DNA of 47,126 bases from Nostoc sp. NMS7 (lineage in GTDB: Bacteria > Cyanobacteriota > Cyanobacteriia > Cyanobacteriales > Nostocaceae), in NCBI RefSeq assembly GCF_017115085.1, contig NZ_JABXKJ010000184.1, forward strand, positions 1 to 47,126, given 5' to 3'. How positions within the stretch are numbered: position 1 is the stretch's first letter; every line of letters begins with the position of its first letter. Positions 28,384 to 38,113 of the stretch are shown here, piece by piece. The position numbers and the translations under genes are program-made. The notes beneath the pieces were generated by a model, which was not told where the DNA came from, ran no database searches, and saw only the letters and a program-made list of their open reading frames with translations.

Positions 28384-28710
28384 ATGATTCATCTGAGTCA
28401 AGCAGCCGTGAGTGAGATTGGGCGAATAAAGTCCAAGCAGCAAGCAAATGTCTTGTTTAGATTGGCAGTAAAACCAGGTGGTTGTTCTGGGTTATTTTAT
28501 GATATGTCCTTCGATAAAGTAATAAAAGTTGGCGACCAGGTTTTCGACTTGGACGAGATTCAAGTCGTCATCGATGCCGCGAGCTTAAATTACCTCAACG
28601 GTACGAGGGTGGATTATTCAGAAGACTTAATGGGTGGTGGTTTTCGCTTCCACAACCCCCAGGCGATCGCTACCTGTGGCTGTGGCAATTCCTTCTCCTT
28701 GAGTGATTAG
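28384..28710 (+). CDS. A-type iron-sulfur cluster carrier (IscA/SufA/HesB family)
   Basis: A 108-residue protein, MIHLSQAAVSEIGRIKSK, with GGCSGLFY and the C-terminal CGCGNSFSL. These provide the three conserved cysteines that bind or carry Fe-S clusters. I chose the ATG at 28384 because orthologues begin MIHLSQAA. An in-frame TTG at 28366 would add six residues. It lies just upstream of rpsL on the same strand, but a strong promoter between them makes the str cluster independent. Which apoproteins it serves cannot be read from the sequence. Confidence 0.9.
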   Translation: MIHLSQAAVSEIGRIKSKQQANVLFRLAVKPGGCSGLFYDMSFDKVIKVGDQVFDLDEIQVVIDAASLNYLNGTRVDYSEDLMGGGFRFHNPQAIATCGCGNSFSLSD

Positions 28711-28757
28711 TCATTTGCCAAAAAAACAAATGGCCAATCACCAAGGAAAAATAACAA

Positions 28758-28787
28758 TTGACATAAACCCGTAAAAAACGATATAAT
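28758..28787 (+). promoter_or_regulatory. consensus sigma-70 promoter of the str cluster
   Basis: A perfect -35 TTGACA (28758-28763) and a perfect -10 TATAAT (28782-28787) are separated by 18 bases, 50 bases before the rpsL ATG. This is the best promoter seen in the window and suits a highly expressed ribosomal protein operon. The start of transcription would be near 28794. Confidence 0.75.
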
Positions 28788-28836
28788 CAGAATTTGTTAA
28801 AACTTAGACCATAAGCAGCTTTATGCGCTGTAACTC

Positions 28837-29220
28837 ATGCCAACAATACAGCAGCTAATACGTAATGAACGCGAACTATCGCGTCAGAAAACCAAGTCCC
28901 CGGCTCTGAAAGAATGTCCCCAACGTCGGGGCGTTTGTACCAGAGTCTACACGACCACACCGAAAAAGCCTAACTCAGCTCTACGCAAAGTAGCAAGAGT
29001 AAGACTTACCTCTGGATTTGAAGTCACCGCTTACATTCCAGGCATTGGTCACAACTTACAAGAACACTCAGTTGTGATGATTCGTGGTGGTCGGGTTAAG
29101 GATCTACCAGGCGTGAGATACCACATTATCCGTGGCACCCTAGATACAGCCGGAGTCAAAGACCGCAAGCAAGGTCGTTCCAAGTATGGAACCAAGCGTC
29201 CCAAAGAAGCGAAAAAATAG
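28837..29220 (+). CDS. rpsL: 30S ribosomal protein S12
   Basis: A 127-residue decoding-centre protein. The invariant stretch [20 protein letters not shown] and the loop [20 protein letters not shown] are intact, including Lys at the site where streptomycin-resistance changes arise (PKKPNS). It heads the str cluster rpsL-rpsG-fusA-tuf. No Shine-Dalgarno is obvious upstream. The next gene is 564 bases away, an unusually long gap for this cluster. Confidence 0.98.
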   Translation: MPTIQQLIRNERELSRQKTKSPALKECPQRRGVCTRVYTTTPKKPNSALRKVARVRLTSGFEVTAYIPGIGHNLQEHSVVMIRGGRVKDLPGVRYHIIRGTLDTAGVKDRKQGRSKYGTKRPKEAKK

Positions 29221-29784
29221 GATTAGGCGATTAATCGCATCCAACACGATTAATCGTCTACCTTAGAAGCGCCCAAGGACAAAAAACTATTTATCGCCTG
29301 TGTTCTAACGGTAGTCATCAAGGCTGCTAAAGTCTATTTCCAAAAATCGAACAAGCTACACCTTACACTAAGCGAGCAAGTGTATAGGATCTGAGGATAA
29401 CGCTGTAACCGACAGCATAATTCTCATCTGGACATTCAGGTTTACAATCTTGTCGCCTTGAGTATTTAGTTGCAGGTAGCAAGTGAAGCAATTTTAGATT
29501 GACGATAGCGTAGCGTTAGCGAGTTATCAAGCATCTTTTGGATTGGTCGAACCCACAAGGGATAAGGCTTAGAGATTTTTGATTTTTTTCGCCCCGTCCG
29601 GGCGTGAACATATACCGAAAACTTTTAATCCAAAATCCCAAATCCAAAATTGGCAGTCAATAAGTCAGCCTCGCTGCAACCGTCGAAAAATTTCAGGAAG
29701 TCTGAGAGTTGGGTTCCACCGCTTTTAGTTTCCGGTGTCTGATAGCATATAATTTCGTTGCCAATTCCGAATTAAAGGTGAAGT
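29221..29784. other. 564-base repeat-bearing spacer between rpsL and rpsG
   Basis: No gene is seen. It contains GATTAGGCGATTAATCGC and CACGATTAATCGTC (about 29221-29260, relatives of the 16578 palindrome), a GACGATAGCGTAGCGTTAGC module (about 29500-29519) and a heptamer-type AATCCAAAATCCCAAATCC block (about 29627-29650). A TATAAT at 29748-29753, 32 bases before the rpsG ATG, could be an internal promoter, but its -35 region is poor. Confidence 0.6.
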
Positions 29785-30255
29785 ATGTCTCGTCGTGGTG
29801 TTATTCAAAGGCGCCCAGTTCCGTCTGATTCCGTATATAACAGTCGCCTTGTGAGCATGATTATCAGGCGGATCATGCGTCACGGCAAGAAATCACTTGC
29901 CGCACGGATTGTTTATGAAGCATTGAAAACTATTGAGGAACGCACTGGTAACGCTGCCTTAGAAACCTTTGAAAGAGCAGTGCGAAATGCCACGCCTTTA
30001 GTAGAAGTAAAAGCTCGGCGAGTTGGTGGAGCAACCTACCAAGTACCAATGGAAGTGCGAACAGAACGCGGCACTACCCTAGCACTGCGTTGGTTAGTGC
30101 AATATTCCCGCTCTAGACCAGGCCGGACAATGGCAAGCAAACTGGCAAATGAATTAATGGATGCTGCCAACGAAACTGGAAATGCTATTCGCAAACGGGA
30201 AGAAACGCACCGGATGGCAGAAGCTAACAAAGCATTTGCACATTATCGTTACTAA
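29785..30255 (+). CDS. rpsG: 30S ribosomal protein S7
   Basis: A 156-residue assembly protein of the 30S head that binds the 3' major domain of 16S rRNA. Typical blocks are [51 protein letters not shown], and the C-terminal [26 protein letters not shown] lies 6-12 bases before the ATG. fusA follows after 135 bases that contain a hairpin (CGATATA at 30265-30271 against TATATCG at 30289-30295). Confidence 0.98.
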   Translation: MSRRGVIQRRPVPSDSVYNSRLVSMIIRRIMRHGKKSLAARIVYEALKTIEERTGNAALETFERAVRNATPLVEVKARRVGGATYQVPMEVRTERGTTLALRWLVQYSRSRPGRTMASKLANELMDAANETGNAIRKREETHRMAEANKAFAHYRY

Positions 30256-30390
30256 GTAAAAAAGCGATATATCGCCCTGCCGAAGCGCTATATCGTAGAT
30301 TTACAAAAAGGCGGTTTTCCCTAAAAGTATAGAATCTTAACAAAGAGTAATATACAAGATATCATGAGGCAAAAACTATAGGAGGTAGCT

Positions 30391-32469
30391 GTGGCACGTA
30401 AGATCCCGCTAGAGAAAGTACGCAACATTGGTATTGCGGCGCATATAGATGCGGGCAAAACAACAACAACAGAGAGAATATTGTTTTACTCTGGGATAAT
30501 TCATAAAATTGGCGAAGTTCATGAAGGAACTGCCGTCACAGACTGGATGGAGCAGGAGCGGGAGCGGGGAATTACGATTACTGCTGCTGCGATCACTACC
30601 AGCTGGAAAGATCATCAAATTAACATTATCGATACTCCGGGTCACGTAGACTTCACAATTGAAGTTGAGCGTTCCATGCGCGTTTTGGATGGTGTAATCG
30701 CAGTATTTTGTTCTGTGGGCGGCGTGCAACCGCAGTCTGAGACAGTGTGGCGACAAGCAGACCGCTACAAAGTCCCTCGGATAGCCTTTATTAACAAGAT
30801 GGATCGCACCGGCGCGAACTTTTATAAAGTTCACGAGCAGATGCGCGATCGCCTGCGGGCAAATGCGATCGCCATTCAATTACCCATTGGTAGTGAAACC
30901 GAATTCCAAGGCATTGTTGACTTGGTACGGCAGCGTGCGTATATTTACGCAAATGACCAAGGAACTGATATCCAGGAAACTGATATACCCGCAGAATTGC
31001 AAGCGCAGGCAGACGAATACCGCGTCAAGCTAGTGGAAGCAGTGGCAGAAACTGATGACACTTTGATGGCTAAGTACTTCGAGGGTGAAGAACTGACAAA
31101 TGACGAAATCGCTCTGGGACTGCGTAAAGGCACAGTAGCTGGCACAATCGTACCAGTACTTTGTGGCTCGGCATTCAAAAACAAAGGCGTGCAATTAATG
31201 CTGGATGCCGTTGTCGATTACCTGCCAGCGCCAAGTGAAGTACCGCCAATTCAAGGCTTACTGCCGAATGGCGACACTGTTGAACGGCGGGCTGATGACA
31301 ACGAACCCCTAGCGGCTCTGGCATTTAAGATTATGGCTGACCCTTACGGTCGCCTGACATTTGTCCGTGTTTATTCTGGTGTGTTGAAAAAGGGTAGCTA
31401 TGTCCTCAACGCTAGTAAGAATAAAAAAGAACGGATTTCCCGCTTAGTTCTGATGAAGGCAGATGACCGACAAGATGTCGATGAACTGCGAGCGGGTGAT
31501 TTGGGAGCAGCTCTGGGATTAAAAGACACCTTGACAGGTGACACGATCTGTGATGAAGGATCGCCAGTAATTCTGGAATCTCTATTCATTCCTGAGCCTG
31601 TAATCTCGGTAGCGGTTGAACCCAAAACCAAGAACGACATGGATAAACTATCCAAGGCTCTGCAATCTCTTTCGGAAGAAGATCCCACCTTCCGTGTCCG
31701 CGTCGATCCCGAAACAAACCAAACCGTGATCGCGGGGATGGGAGAGCTACACCTAGAAATTCTAGTAGACCGGATGTTACGAGAATTTAAGGTGGAAGCA
31801 AATGTTGGTGCGCCGCAAGTAGCTTACCGGGAAACGATTCGGAAAGCTGTGAACAAAGTTGAGGGCAAATTCATCCGCCAAAGTGGTGGTAAAGGTCAAT
31901 ACGGTCACGTTGTGATCAATTTGGAGCCTGGAGAACCCGGTAGTGGTTTTGAATTCGTCTCCAAAATTGTCGGTGGTACAGTACCTAAAGAGTACATCAA
32001 CCCAGCCGAACAAGGAATGAAAGAAAGCTGCGAATCCGGTGTTGTAGCTGGATATCCGCTGATTGACGTCAAAGCGACGCTAATTGATGGCTCATATCAC
32101 GATGTAGACTCTTCAGAAATGGCTTTCAAAATCGCTGGCTCAATGGCGATGAAAGAGGCTGTGCTGAAAGCTTCACCCGTGCTGTTAGAGCCGATGATGA
32201 AAGTTGAGGTTGAAGTTCCCGAAGACTATATCGGGAATGTGATTGGCGACCTGATTGCCCGACGAGGGCAGATTGAAAGCCAAAGCACTGACCAAGGACT
32301 CGCTAAGGTGACATCGAAAGTCCCACTGGCGACCATGTTTGGCTATGCTACTGATATCCGGTCGAAGACCCAAGGTCGGGGCATCTTCTCAATGGAGTTT
32401 AGCCGCTACGAAGAAGTACCTCGCAACGTGGCTGAGGCAATCATTGCTAAAGGCAAAGGGAACGCTTAA
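30391..32469 (+). CDS. fusA: elongation factor G
   Basis: A 692-residue translational GTPase that drives translocation and, with RRF, ribosome recycling. G1 is [15 protein letters not shown], the switch region has [10 protein letters not shown]3 is DTPGHVDF, G4 is NKMD, and G5 is CGSA. Domain IV has [10 protein letters not shown] and [16 protein letters not shown]. The start is a GTG at 30391 with GGAGG at 30381-30385. tuf begins 23 bases after its stop, so the two are cotranscribed. Confidence 0.98.
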   Translation: MARKIPLEKVRNIGIAAHIDAGKTTTTERILFYSGIIHKIGEVHEGTAVTDWMEQERERGITITAAAITTSWKDHQINIIDTPGHVDFTIEVERSMRVLDGVIAVFCSVGGVQPQSETVWRQADRYKVPRIAFINKMDRTGANFYKVHEQMRDRLRANAIAIQLPIGSETEFQGIVDLVRQRAYIYANDQGTDIQETDIPAELQAQADEYRVKLVEAVAETDDTLMAKYFEGEELTNDEIALGLRKGTVAGTIVPVLCGSAFKNKGVQLMLDAVVDYLPAPSEVPPIQGLLPNGDTVERRADDNEPLAALAFKIMADPYGRLTFVRVYSGVLKKGSYVLNASKNKKERISRLVLMKADDRQDVDELRAGDLGAALGLKDTLTGDTICDEGSPVILESLFIPEPVISVAVEPKTKNDMDKLSKALQSLSEEDPTFRVRVDPETNQTVIAGMGELHLEILVDRMLREFKVEANVGAPQVAYRETIRKAVNKVEGKFIRQSGGKGQYGHVVINLEPGEPGSGFEFVSKIVGGTVPKEYINPAEQGMKESCESGVVAGYPLIDVKATLIDGSYHDVDSSEMAFKIAGSMAMKEAVLKASPVLLEPMMKVEVEVPEDYIGNVIGDLIARRGQIESQSTDQGLAKVTSKVPLATMFGYATDIRSKTQGRGIFSMEFSRYEEVPRNVAEAIIAKGKGNA

Positions 32470-32492
32470 TTAAAATAAGGAAATGAGGATTA

Positions 32493-33722
32493 ATGGCACG
32501 CGCAAAGTTTGAAAGGAATAAACCCCACATCAATATCGGTACGATTGGCCACGTTGACCACGGTAAAACTACGTTAACAGCAGCTATCACTATGACCTTG
32601 GCAGCTATGGGTCAGGCGATCGCTAAGGGCTACGACCAAATCGATAACGCGCCAGAAGAAAAGGCACGGGGCATTACGATCAATACGTCTCACGTTGAGT
32701 ATGAAACCGCAAATCGGCACTATGCTCACGTAGACTGTCCAGGACACGCTGACTATGTGAAGAACATGATCACCGGTGCGGCTCAGATGGATGGTGGCAT
32801 CTTAGTAGTAGCTGCTACCGATGGACCGATGCCCCAAACCCGCGAACACATCCTCTTGGCAAAACAGGTGGGTGTTCCCAGTCTGGTTGTCTTCTTGAAT
32901 AAGGAAGACTTGATGGATGACCCAGAACTCTTGGAACTAGTAGAACTAGAACTGAGAGAATTACTTTCCAGTTATGATTTCCCTGGTGATGATATCCCGA
33001 TTATCAAAGGATCTGGTTTGCAAGCTCTGGAAGTAATGGTTAAGAATCCCAAGACCCAACGGGGTGATAATCCTTGGGTAGACAAAATCTACGAATTGAT
33101 GGACGCTGTAGATTCTTTCATCCCCACCCCTGAGCGGGATGTTGATAAGCCCTTCCTGATGGCTGTAGAAGACGTATTCTCAATTACAGGTCGTGGTACT
33201 GTCGCCACCGGTCGGATTGAGCGGGGTATTGTCAAAGTTGGCGATAACGTTGAACTAGTGGGTATCAGAGATACTCGCGCCACTACCGTAACTGGTATTG
33301 AAATGTTCAAGAAGAGTCTTGACCAAGGTATGGCGGGGGACAACGCTGGCGTACTCCTGCGGGGTATCCAGAAGGCTGATATTGAACGCGGTATGGTAAT
33401 CGCCAAACCAGGTTCAATTAAACCTCATATTCAATTTGAAGGTGAAGTTTACGTTTTAACAGAAAAAGAAGGTGGTCGTAAGACTCCATTTTTCTCCGGC
33501 TATCGCCCCCAGTTCTACGTGCGGACAACTGATGTAACTGGTACTATTAGAGCCTTTACCTCCGATGATGGTAGTGAAGCCGAAATGGTAATGCCAGGCG
33601 ATCGCATCAAGATGACAGTAGAATTGATCAACGCGATCGCTATTGAACAAGGAATGCGCTTCGCTATCCGCGAAGGTGGTCGCACCATCGGTGCTGGTGT
33701 CGTATCCAAAATTTTGAAGTAG
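32493..33722 (+). CDS. tuf: elongation factor Tu
   Basis: A 409-residue GTPase that delivers aminoacyl-tRNA to the ribosome. The G1 motif [35 protein letters not shown] and the C-terminal [12 protein letters not shown] are all intact. The short insert [16 protein letters not shown] is typical of cyanobacterial and plastid EF-Tu. TGAGGA precedes the ATG. It is followed by a strong hairpin, so rpsJ may be read through or separately started. Confidence 0.98.
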   Translation: MARAKFERNKPHINIGTIGHVDHGKTTLTAAITMTLAAMGQAIAKGYDQIDNAPEEKARGITINTSHVEYETANRHYAHVDCPGHADYVKNMITGAAQMDGGILVVAATDGPMPQTREHILLAKQVGVPSLVVFLNKEDLMDDPELLELVELELRELLSSYDFPGDDIPIIKGSGLQALEVMVKNPKTQRGDNPWVDKIYELMDAVDSFIPTPERDVDKPFLMAVEDVFSITGRGTVATGRIERGIVKVGDNVELVGIRDTRATTVTGIEMFKKSLDQGMAGDNAGVLLRGIQKADIERGMVIAKPGSIKPHIQFEGEVYVLTEKEGGRKTPFFSGYRPQFYVRTTDVTGTIRAFTSDDGSEAEMVMPGDRIKMTVELINAIAIEQGMRFAIREGGRTIGAGVVSKILK

Positions 33723-33741
33723 CACCTTTTTACTCACAAAG

Positions 33742-33790
33742 AAGGAGCAGAGATGGTATTTATTCTACCTCTCTGCTCCTTTCTCTTCCT
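33742..33790 (+). terminator. intrinsic terminator-like hairpin after tuf
   Basis: AAGGAGCAGAGA (33742-33753) pairs perfectly with TCTCTGCTCCTT (33770-33781), loop 16, followed by a pyrimidine-rich TCTCTTCCTTTTT. It should end or attenuate the str transcript before rpsJ. Confidence 0.7.
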
Positions 33791-33851
33791 TTTTAATTAA
33801 AGGGAATAGGGAATAGGAAGAAGCCAAGCAATTTTGTCTCTCTTAACCCCC

Positions 33852-33888
33852 ACTCCCATTGGGCTACGCTCACGGCAAGCCCACTCCC
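33852..33888. repeat. 'GGGCTACGCTCACGGCAAGCCC' dispersed repeat
   Basis: These 37 bases in the tuf-rpsJ spacer match 42022-42058 in inverted orientation at 36 of 37 positions. The second copy is inside the radical SAM gene. The core contains the imperfect palindrome GGGCTACGCTCACGGCAAGC, a common cyanobacterial spacer motif. Confidence 0.8.
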
Positions 33889-33924
33889 TAGTAACCTAAT
33901 TACGCAGAACCTGGAAAATTAAAG

Positions 33925-34242
33925 ATGGCAACTTTACAGCAGCAGAAAATTAGAATTCGTTTACAGGCTTTTGACCGCCGCCTATTAGATACATCTTGCG
34001 AGAAGATTGTAGACACCGCTAACCGCACCAACGCTACAGCCATAGGCCCAATTCCTTTACCAACAAAACGTCGAATCTATTGTGTGCTGCGATCGCCTCA
34101 CGTAGATAAAGATTCACGGGAACACTTTGAAACCCGTACTCATCGCCGGATTATTGACATTTACCAACCTTCTTCTAAAACTATTGATGCCCTAATGAAA
34201 TTGGATCTACCATCGGGTGTAGATATCGAAGTCAAACTTTAA
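33925..34242 (+). CDS. rpsJ: 30S ribosomal protein S10
   Basis: A 105-residue protein of the 30S head (also NusE in antitermination). [35 protein letters not shown], and the RTHRRIIDI loop are intact. In cyanobacteria rpsJ sits behind tuf at the end of the str cluster, as here, rather than at the head of the S10 operon. The spacer to tuf is 202 bases, with a hairpin and a repeat. Confidence 0.98.
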   Translation: MATLQQQKIRIRLQAFDRRLLDTSCEKIVDTANRTNATAIGPIPLPTKRRIYCVLRSPHVDKDSREHFETRTHRRIIDIYQPSSKTIDALMKLDLPSGVDIEVKL

Positions 34243-34316
34243 TTGGTTATTAGTCATTAGTCATTGGTCATTAGCAAAGAACAAATGAATAATGACATTA
34301 GTATGAATATTTACAT

Positions 34317-34350
34317 AGCCCTGAAGAAATATATCTCAGGGCTTTTATTT
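34317..34350 (+). terminator. intrinsic terminator after rpsJ
   Basis: AGCCCTGA (34317-34324) pairs with TCAGGGCT (34336-34343) around an 11-base loop and is followed by TTTATTT. This is the most conventional terminator in the window and closes the ribosomal protein transcript. Confidence 0.75.
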
Positions 34351-34439
34351 AGCTAGAAAACAAATGATACAATGTAGAGAAAGTACGGGAAAAGCAGAGA
34401 AGAATTATTTTTTAAGATTAAGTTTATACCAAGGTAACA

Positions 34440-35087
34440 ATGACATCATCTTCTAAAATTGCAGTTCGTGAACTACCTCTGTTCCCGTTACCCGAAGTAG
34501 TTCTGTTTCCTACTAGGCCATTACCCCTGCACATCTTTGAATTTCGCTACCGAATCATGATGAACACGATTTTGGAGAGCGATCGCAGGTTCGGTGTTTT
34601 AATGTTCGATCCTGTGAAAGGCACAATTGCAAATACTGGTTGTTGTGCGGAAATCGTTCATCACCAGCGTCTGCCAGATGATCGGATCAAGATGTTGACT
34701 TTAGGGCAGCAAAGATTTCGTGTATTAGAGTATGTTCGTGAAAAACCATACCGCGTTGGCTTGGTGGAGTGGATTGAAGACCAAGCGCCAACTAAAGATT
34801 TGCGACCTTTGTCTTCTGAGGTAGAACAACTACTACGAGATGTTGTGCGTCTGTCAGCCAAATTAACCGAACAAAATATCGAGTTGCCAGAAGATTTGCC
34901 TGACCTACCAACAGAGTTATCTTATTGGGTAGCCAGTAATCTTTATGGTGTCGCCGCAGAGCAGCAGTTATTGCTAGAAATGCAAGATACTTCAACTCGT
35001 CTAGAGCGGGAAGCAGAAATTTTAACTTCCACTCGGAATCACTTGGCAGCTCGCGCTGTTCTGAAAGATACATTTAATCAAAAGTAA
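34440..35087 (+). CDS. Lon N-terminal (LON substrate-binding) domain protein
   Basis: A 215-residue protein that consists almost only of the Lon protease N-terminal domain: RELPLFPLPEVVLFPTRPLP, LHIFEFRYRIMM, and RFGVLMFDP. A helical C-terminal bundle follows (ELSYWVASNLYGVAAEQQLL). No ATPase or protease domain is present, so it is not Lon itself. Such stand-alone proteins are common in cyanobacteria and may bind substrates, but no function is proven. It starts about 90 bases after the rpsJ terminator, in its own transcript. Confidence 0.9.
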   Translation: MTSSSKIAVRELPLFPLPEVVLFPTRPLPLHIFEFRYRIMMNTILESDRRFGVLMFDPVKGTIANTGCCAEIVHHQRLPDDRIKMLTLGQQRFRVLEYVREKPYRVGLVEWIEDQAPTKDLRPLSSEVEQLLRDVVRLSAKLTEQNIELPEDLPDLPTELSYWVASNLYGVAAEQQLLLEMQDTSTRLEREAEILTSTRNHLAARAVLKDTFNQK

Positions 35088-35232
35088 GGAGTTGGGAATT
35101 GGGAGTTAGAAGTTAGGAGTGAGGAGTGAGGAGTTAAGAAAAAATAACAAAAATAAAAAATTGAGAACTTATAATTTATATTCCCTAACTGATAACTCCT
35201 AAATCTTGACTGATAATTCTTAACTCTTAACC

Positions 35233-35340
35233 CTTCTCTACGAGACGCTCCGCGTAGCTTGCTTCCACGAAGTGGTACGGCAAGTTCAGGGCATCGCGCT
35301 GCGCGTAGCTTGCTTCCACGAAGTGGTACGGCAGGTGTTA
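35233..35340. repeat. repeat block with a 32-bp perfect direct repeat
   Basis: The unit starting CGCGTAGCTTGCTTCCACGA and ending GGTACGGCA occurs at 35251-35282 and again at 35302-35333, with 51 bases between starts. The block starts with the CTTCTCTACGAGACGCT module. It is preceded at 35088-35215 by runs of 'GGAGTGAGGAGT' and 'AACTCTTAACTCC' type. Confidence 0.8.
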
Positions 35341-35383
35341 CAGGTAGCTCTGCCGAACTGCTCAGAGCATCGCTCTCAACTTC

Positions 35384-36259
35384 TTAAGTAACAGCGTTGA
35401 TCGGCAAAACATTGTAAGCTCCAAGAATTTTTAAAATCTCTGTGTGGGTAGCTAATTCTGCTAAAGCAGATTGTATTTGTGTTTCCTTGGCATCTGCTTC
35501 TAAATCCATGAAAAACAAGTATTCGCCTAGCGATCGCTTCGTCGGACGAGATTCAATCCGGCTGAGGTTAATCCCTAACTGAGCAAATATTTGCAAAGGT
35601 TTGACTAACGCTCCGGGTGTATTAGCAGGCATACTAAAAGCCAGGGATGTGTGACTGGTAGGCACTTTTGATGTCTGGTATTCAGCGTCCACTTCACCCT
35701 GACTTACTACCCAAAAACGAGTAAAGTTTTCTGGATTGTCGTTGATGTTACTGGCAAGTATCGGCAATTTGTAGAGTTGAGCTGCTCTACTAGAAGCGAT
35801 CGCTGCTGTTGTTGTCTCTTGCTCTAATCGCTGTAGTGCTTCGGTTGTGGAATTGCTGGGAATAATCTGTACAGTCGGGAGAAACCGCTCTAACCATCCC
35901 TGGCATTGTGCCAAAGCTTGGGGATGAGAGTAAACAGTTTCAATTTTATCTAAATTAGACGCGCAGGAAATTAACATGTGGGCAATGGGTAATACCAAAG
36001 CCAACTGAATTCGCAAACTGTCGAACTGCCACAGGGTATCCAGTGTTATGCTAACACTGCCTTCAATAGAATTTTCCACTGGCACCACAGCCAACTGGGC
36101 TTCACCATCAGAAACGGCGTGTAGTGATTGATAAATGGTAGGATAAGGGGATAATATAGCTTCAATTCCCGTACTTTTGTTCAACCAGTTGACATAAAAA
36201 ATAGCTGCTTGTTCAGTGTAAGTGCCGGGAGGCCCTAAATGTGCGATCGATATAGTCAT
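35384..36259 (-). CDS. pheA: prephenate dehydratase
   Basis: A 291-residue enzyme that converts prephenate to phenylpyruvate for phenylalanine synthesis. The catalytic domain has HLGPPGTYTEQAA, VPVENSIEGSV, and the SNSTTEALQ active-site region. A C-terminal ACT domain (LAFSMPANTPGALVKPLQIF and LSRIESRPTKRSLGEYLFF, with the ESRP motif) gives feedback control by phenylalanine. I chose the ATG at 36259 because AAAGG sits just upstream and homologues begin MTISIAHLGP. A start at 36322 would add 21 residues. No chorismate mutase domain is fused. Confidence 0.94.
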   Translation of the reverse strand: MTISIAHLGPPGTYTEQAAIFYVNWLNKSTGIEAILSPYPTIYQSLHAVSDGEAQLAVVPVENSIEGSVSITLDTLWQFDSLRIQLALVLPIAHMLISCASNLDKIETVYSHPQALAQCQGWLERFLPTVQIIPSNSTTEALQRLEQETTTAAIASSRAAQLYKLPILASNINDNPENFTRFWVVSQGEVDAEYQTSKVPTSHTSLAFSMPANTPGALVKPLQIFAQLGINLSRIESRPTKRSLGEYLFFMDLEADAKETQIQSALAELATHTEILKILGAYNVLPINAVT

Positions 36260-36852
36260 GCCTTTAACCTTGAGTTGCGAGTTTAATCGGTAAACAGAGG
36301 GATGATATTTTTGTCTTGGCAAATATATCCAATATCTACTCTTACTAGAGACTGTTATCTCTAAAATTTAGGCACTAAAGAATAGACCAAAATATTTATC
36401 CAGGAAAACAAGTTATGGAAATCAGTCTTCTAACAGATAGATTTGTTGGCAGTTTTTTTGCTAAATTCCTCTGAAGATTTCAGAACAATTATATTGCTCT
36501 CTCACTAAAATAATGATGCATATTATTGGTTTTCTGTCAATATTTAAATCCTAATCTATATTTCTTGAACTAAAGATAGTAATCAGCCTACCAACTTTTT
36601 GCTAATGATGTAAGTAGGTGGGTAGGAAAATTTATCAGTATGTCGTTGCGAGTGAAACGGAGTGTAGAGAAGCAATCACAAAAACTTTGACGGGTTTACA
36701 TTTTGTTATATAGTTAGGTTAATTCGTGCTTACCTACTTCTAGCTGATAAGCAACAATCATTTTATAGTCAAGAAATTTTGTACTTTTCTAATAATCAGG
36801 ACTAATTTGTTAAAAAATATTAAAATTAAGAGACAGATATTTTTATCCGTTC
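36260..36852. other. 593-base divergent spacer between pheA and the DUF1997 gene
   Basis: It is AT-rich with no supported frame. A GTCGTTGCGAGTGAAACGGA stretch at about 36642-36661, followed by AGAGAAGCAATCAC, resembles a dispersed Nostoc repeat of the 'GTCATTGCGAGCGAAGCGAAGC' kind. Nothing else was recognised. Confidence 0.5.
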
Positions 36853-37440
36853 ATGGCTACTAGGTTTACTGCTTCTGAATCGGTTGAAATCGCTGTTCCA
36901 GATCAGCCTATTCCCATTCAGCACTACTTGCGTCAGCCTCAACGTTTGGTTAAGGCTTTGGTTGACAACAGCCGGATTGAGCAGCTTTCGGAAGAGGTAT
37001 TTCGCTTGAAAATGCGTCCGCTAGCTTTTATGTCACTAAGTATTCAACCGACTGTGGATATGAGAGTTTGGGCAGAATCAAATGGAATAATTTATTTGCG
37101 ATCGCTAGGCTGTGAAATTCTGGGTTTCGAGTATATTAACCAGCGCTTTACTCTCAATTTAAAAGGGTATTTGTCTCCTAAAGACTTTAGTACTGGCACT
37201 CGCCTGCAAGGAATAGCTGATTTAGAAGTGCAGGTGGATTTTCCACCGCCATTTTCCTTTACTCCTAAGCCAATTTTAGAAGCCACTGGCAATGCTTTGC
37301 TCAAAAGCGTGCTGTTGTCGGTTAAGCAACGGTTATTAAATCAACTTTTGGCGGATTATCGCTACTGGGTGATATCACAAACCAAAGATAGAGGACTTGA
37401 CAGTGAGAGTACTGAATTGCCAATCCTGAATGCTGAGTAA
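36853..37440 (+). CDS. DUF1997 family protein
   Basis: A 195-residue soluble protein of the cyanobacterial/plastid DUF1997 family, START/SRPBCC-like in pattern. Features are PIPIQHYLRQPQRLVKALVD, VFRLKMRPLAFMSLSIQP, and the C-terminal ATGNALLKSVLLSVKQRLLN, where family members end in a long helix. It probably binds a lipid or other hydrophobic ligand, but this is inference from fold type only. It is convergent with rnhB, stop codons eight bases apart. Confidence 0.85.
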   Translation: MATRFTASESVEIAVPDQPIPIQHYLRQPQRLVKALVDNSRIEQLSEEVFRLKMRPLAFMSLSIQPTVDMRVWAESNGIIYLRSLGCEILGFEYINQRFTLNLKGYLSPKDFSTGTRLQGIADLEVQVDFPPPFSFTPKPILEATGNALLKSVLLSVKQRLLNQLLADYRYWVISQTKDRGLDSESTELPILNAE

Positions 37441-37448
37441 TTATTTAA

Positions 37449-38105
37449 TTACTCAACATTCAGACGTTTGATTTGGCAAGGACGAAAAGATTGACGATGT
37501 AGGGGCGAAATCCCGTATTCTTGCAAAGCCCGCAAATGTCGCTGGCTACCATAACCCTTGTTACACTCCAAGTTGTACATCGGGTATTTTAATGCTAAAC
37601 GTAGTATCAATTCGTCACGCCAGACCTTGGCAACAATACTAGCAGAGGCAATAGCGAGCGATCGCTCATCCCCTTTGACTATTGTTTGTTGCGGCAGTCG
37701 CAAGTCTTTGATTGACTGATTGCCATCAATCAGACAGAGTGCGGGTTGTACCTTTAATTTCAGCACAGCCCGCTTCATTGCTAATAGTGTCGCTTGCAAA
37801 ATATTTATCTTGTCAATTTCGGCAGTAGAAGCAAACCCAATTTTCCAGTCTATAGCCAGCGCCGAAATTTGCTGCGCTAGCTGAGTTCTACGAGAACTAG
37901 ACAACTTTTTACTGTCTTTAATTTTAGCTGCCATCAGTATTGGCAAAGCATAATCTGGTAGGATCACTGCTGCCGCCACCACAGGGCCAAATAGAGCGCC
38001 TCGCCCTACTTCATCCACACCTGCAACCAATCCTGGAATCCCTGACAAGGTAGAAAACTCCAGCCAAGTGGATTGTTTTAAGGGTGCTGGCAACTTTTCT
38101 ACCAT
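37449..38105 (-). CDS. rnhB: ribonuclease HII
   Basis: A 218-residue enzyme that cuts RNA in RNA-DNA hybrids and at single ribonucleotides in DNA. The catalytic DEDD set is visible: Asp31 and Glu32 in GVDEVGRG, Asp127 in LIDGN, and Asp164 in KVWRD. KDSKKLS at residues 63-69 is also typical. It begins eight bases after the rne stop, so the two are cotranscribed, an arrangement known in other cyanobacteria. Confidence 0.96.
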   Translation of the reverse strand: MVEKLPAPLKQSTWLEFSTLSGIPGLVAGVDEVGRGALFGPVVAAAVILPDYALPILMAAKIKDSKKLSSSRRTQLAQQISALAIDWKIGFASTAEIDKINILQATLLAMKRAVLKLKVQPALCLIDGNQSIKDLRLPQQTIVKGDERSLAIASASIVAKVWRDELILRLALKYPMYNLECNKGYGSQRHLRALQEYGISPLHRQSFRPCQIKRLNVE

Positions 38106-38113
38106 AAAGCAAA

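Noticed and set aside
29540..29580. tRNA-like GGTTCGACC word on the minus strand
   Set aside because: No complementary T-arm, anticodon arm or acceptor stem could be formed around it.
30409..30879. 156-residue minus-strand frame opposite fusA
   Set aside because: It is a shadow of the EF-G coding sequence. The protein has no motif and the plus-strand gene fully explains the openness.
35233..35340. repeat block considered as a CRISPR array
   Set aside because: There are only two identical 32-bp units, with a 19-base interval made of other dispersed repeat modules, no cas genes and no further units.
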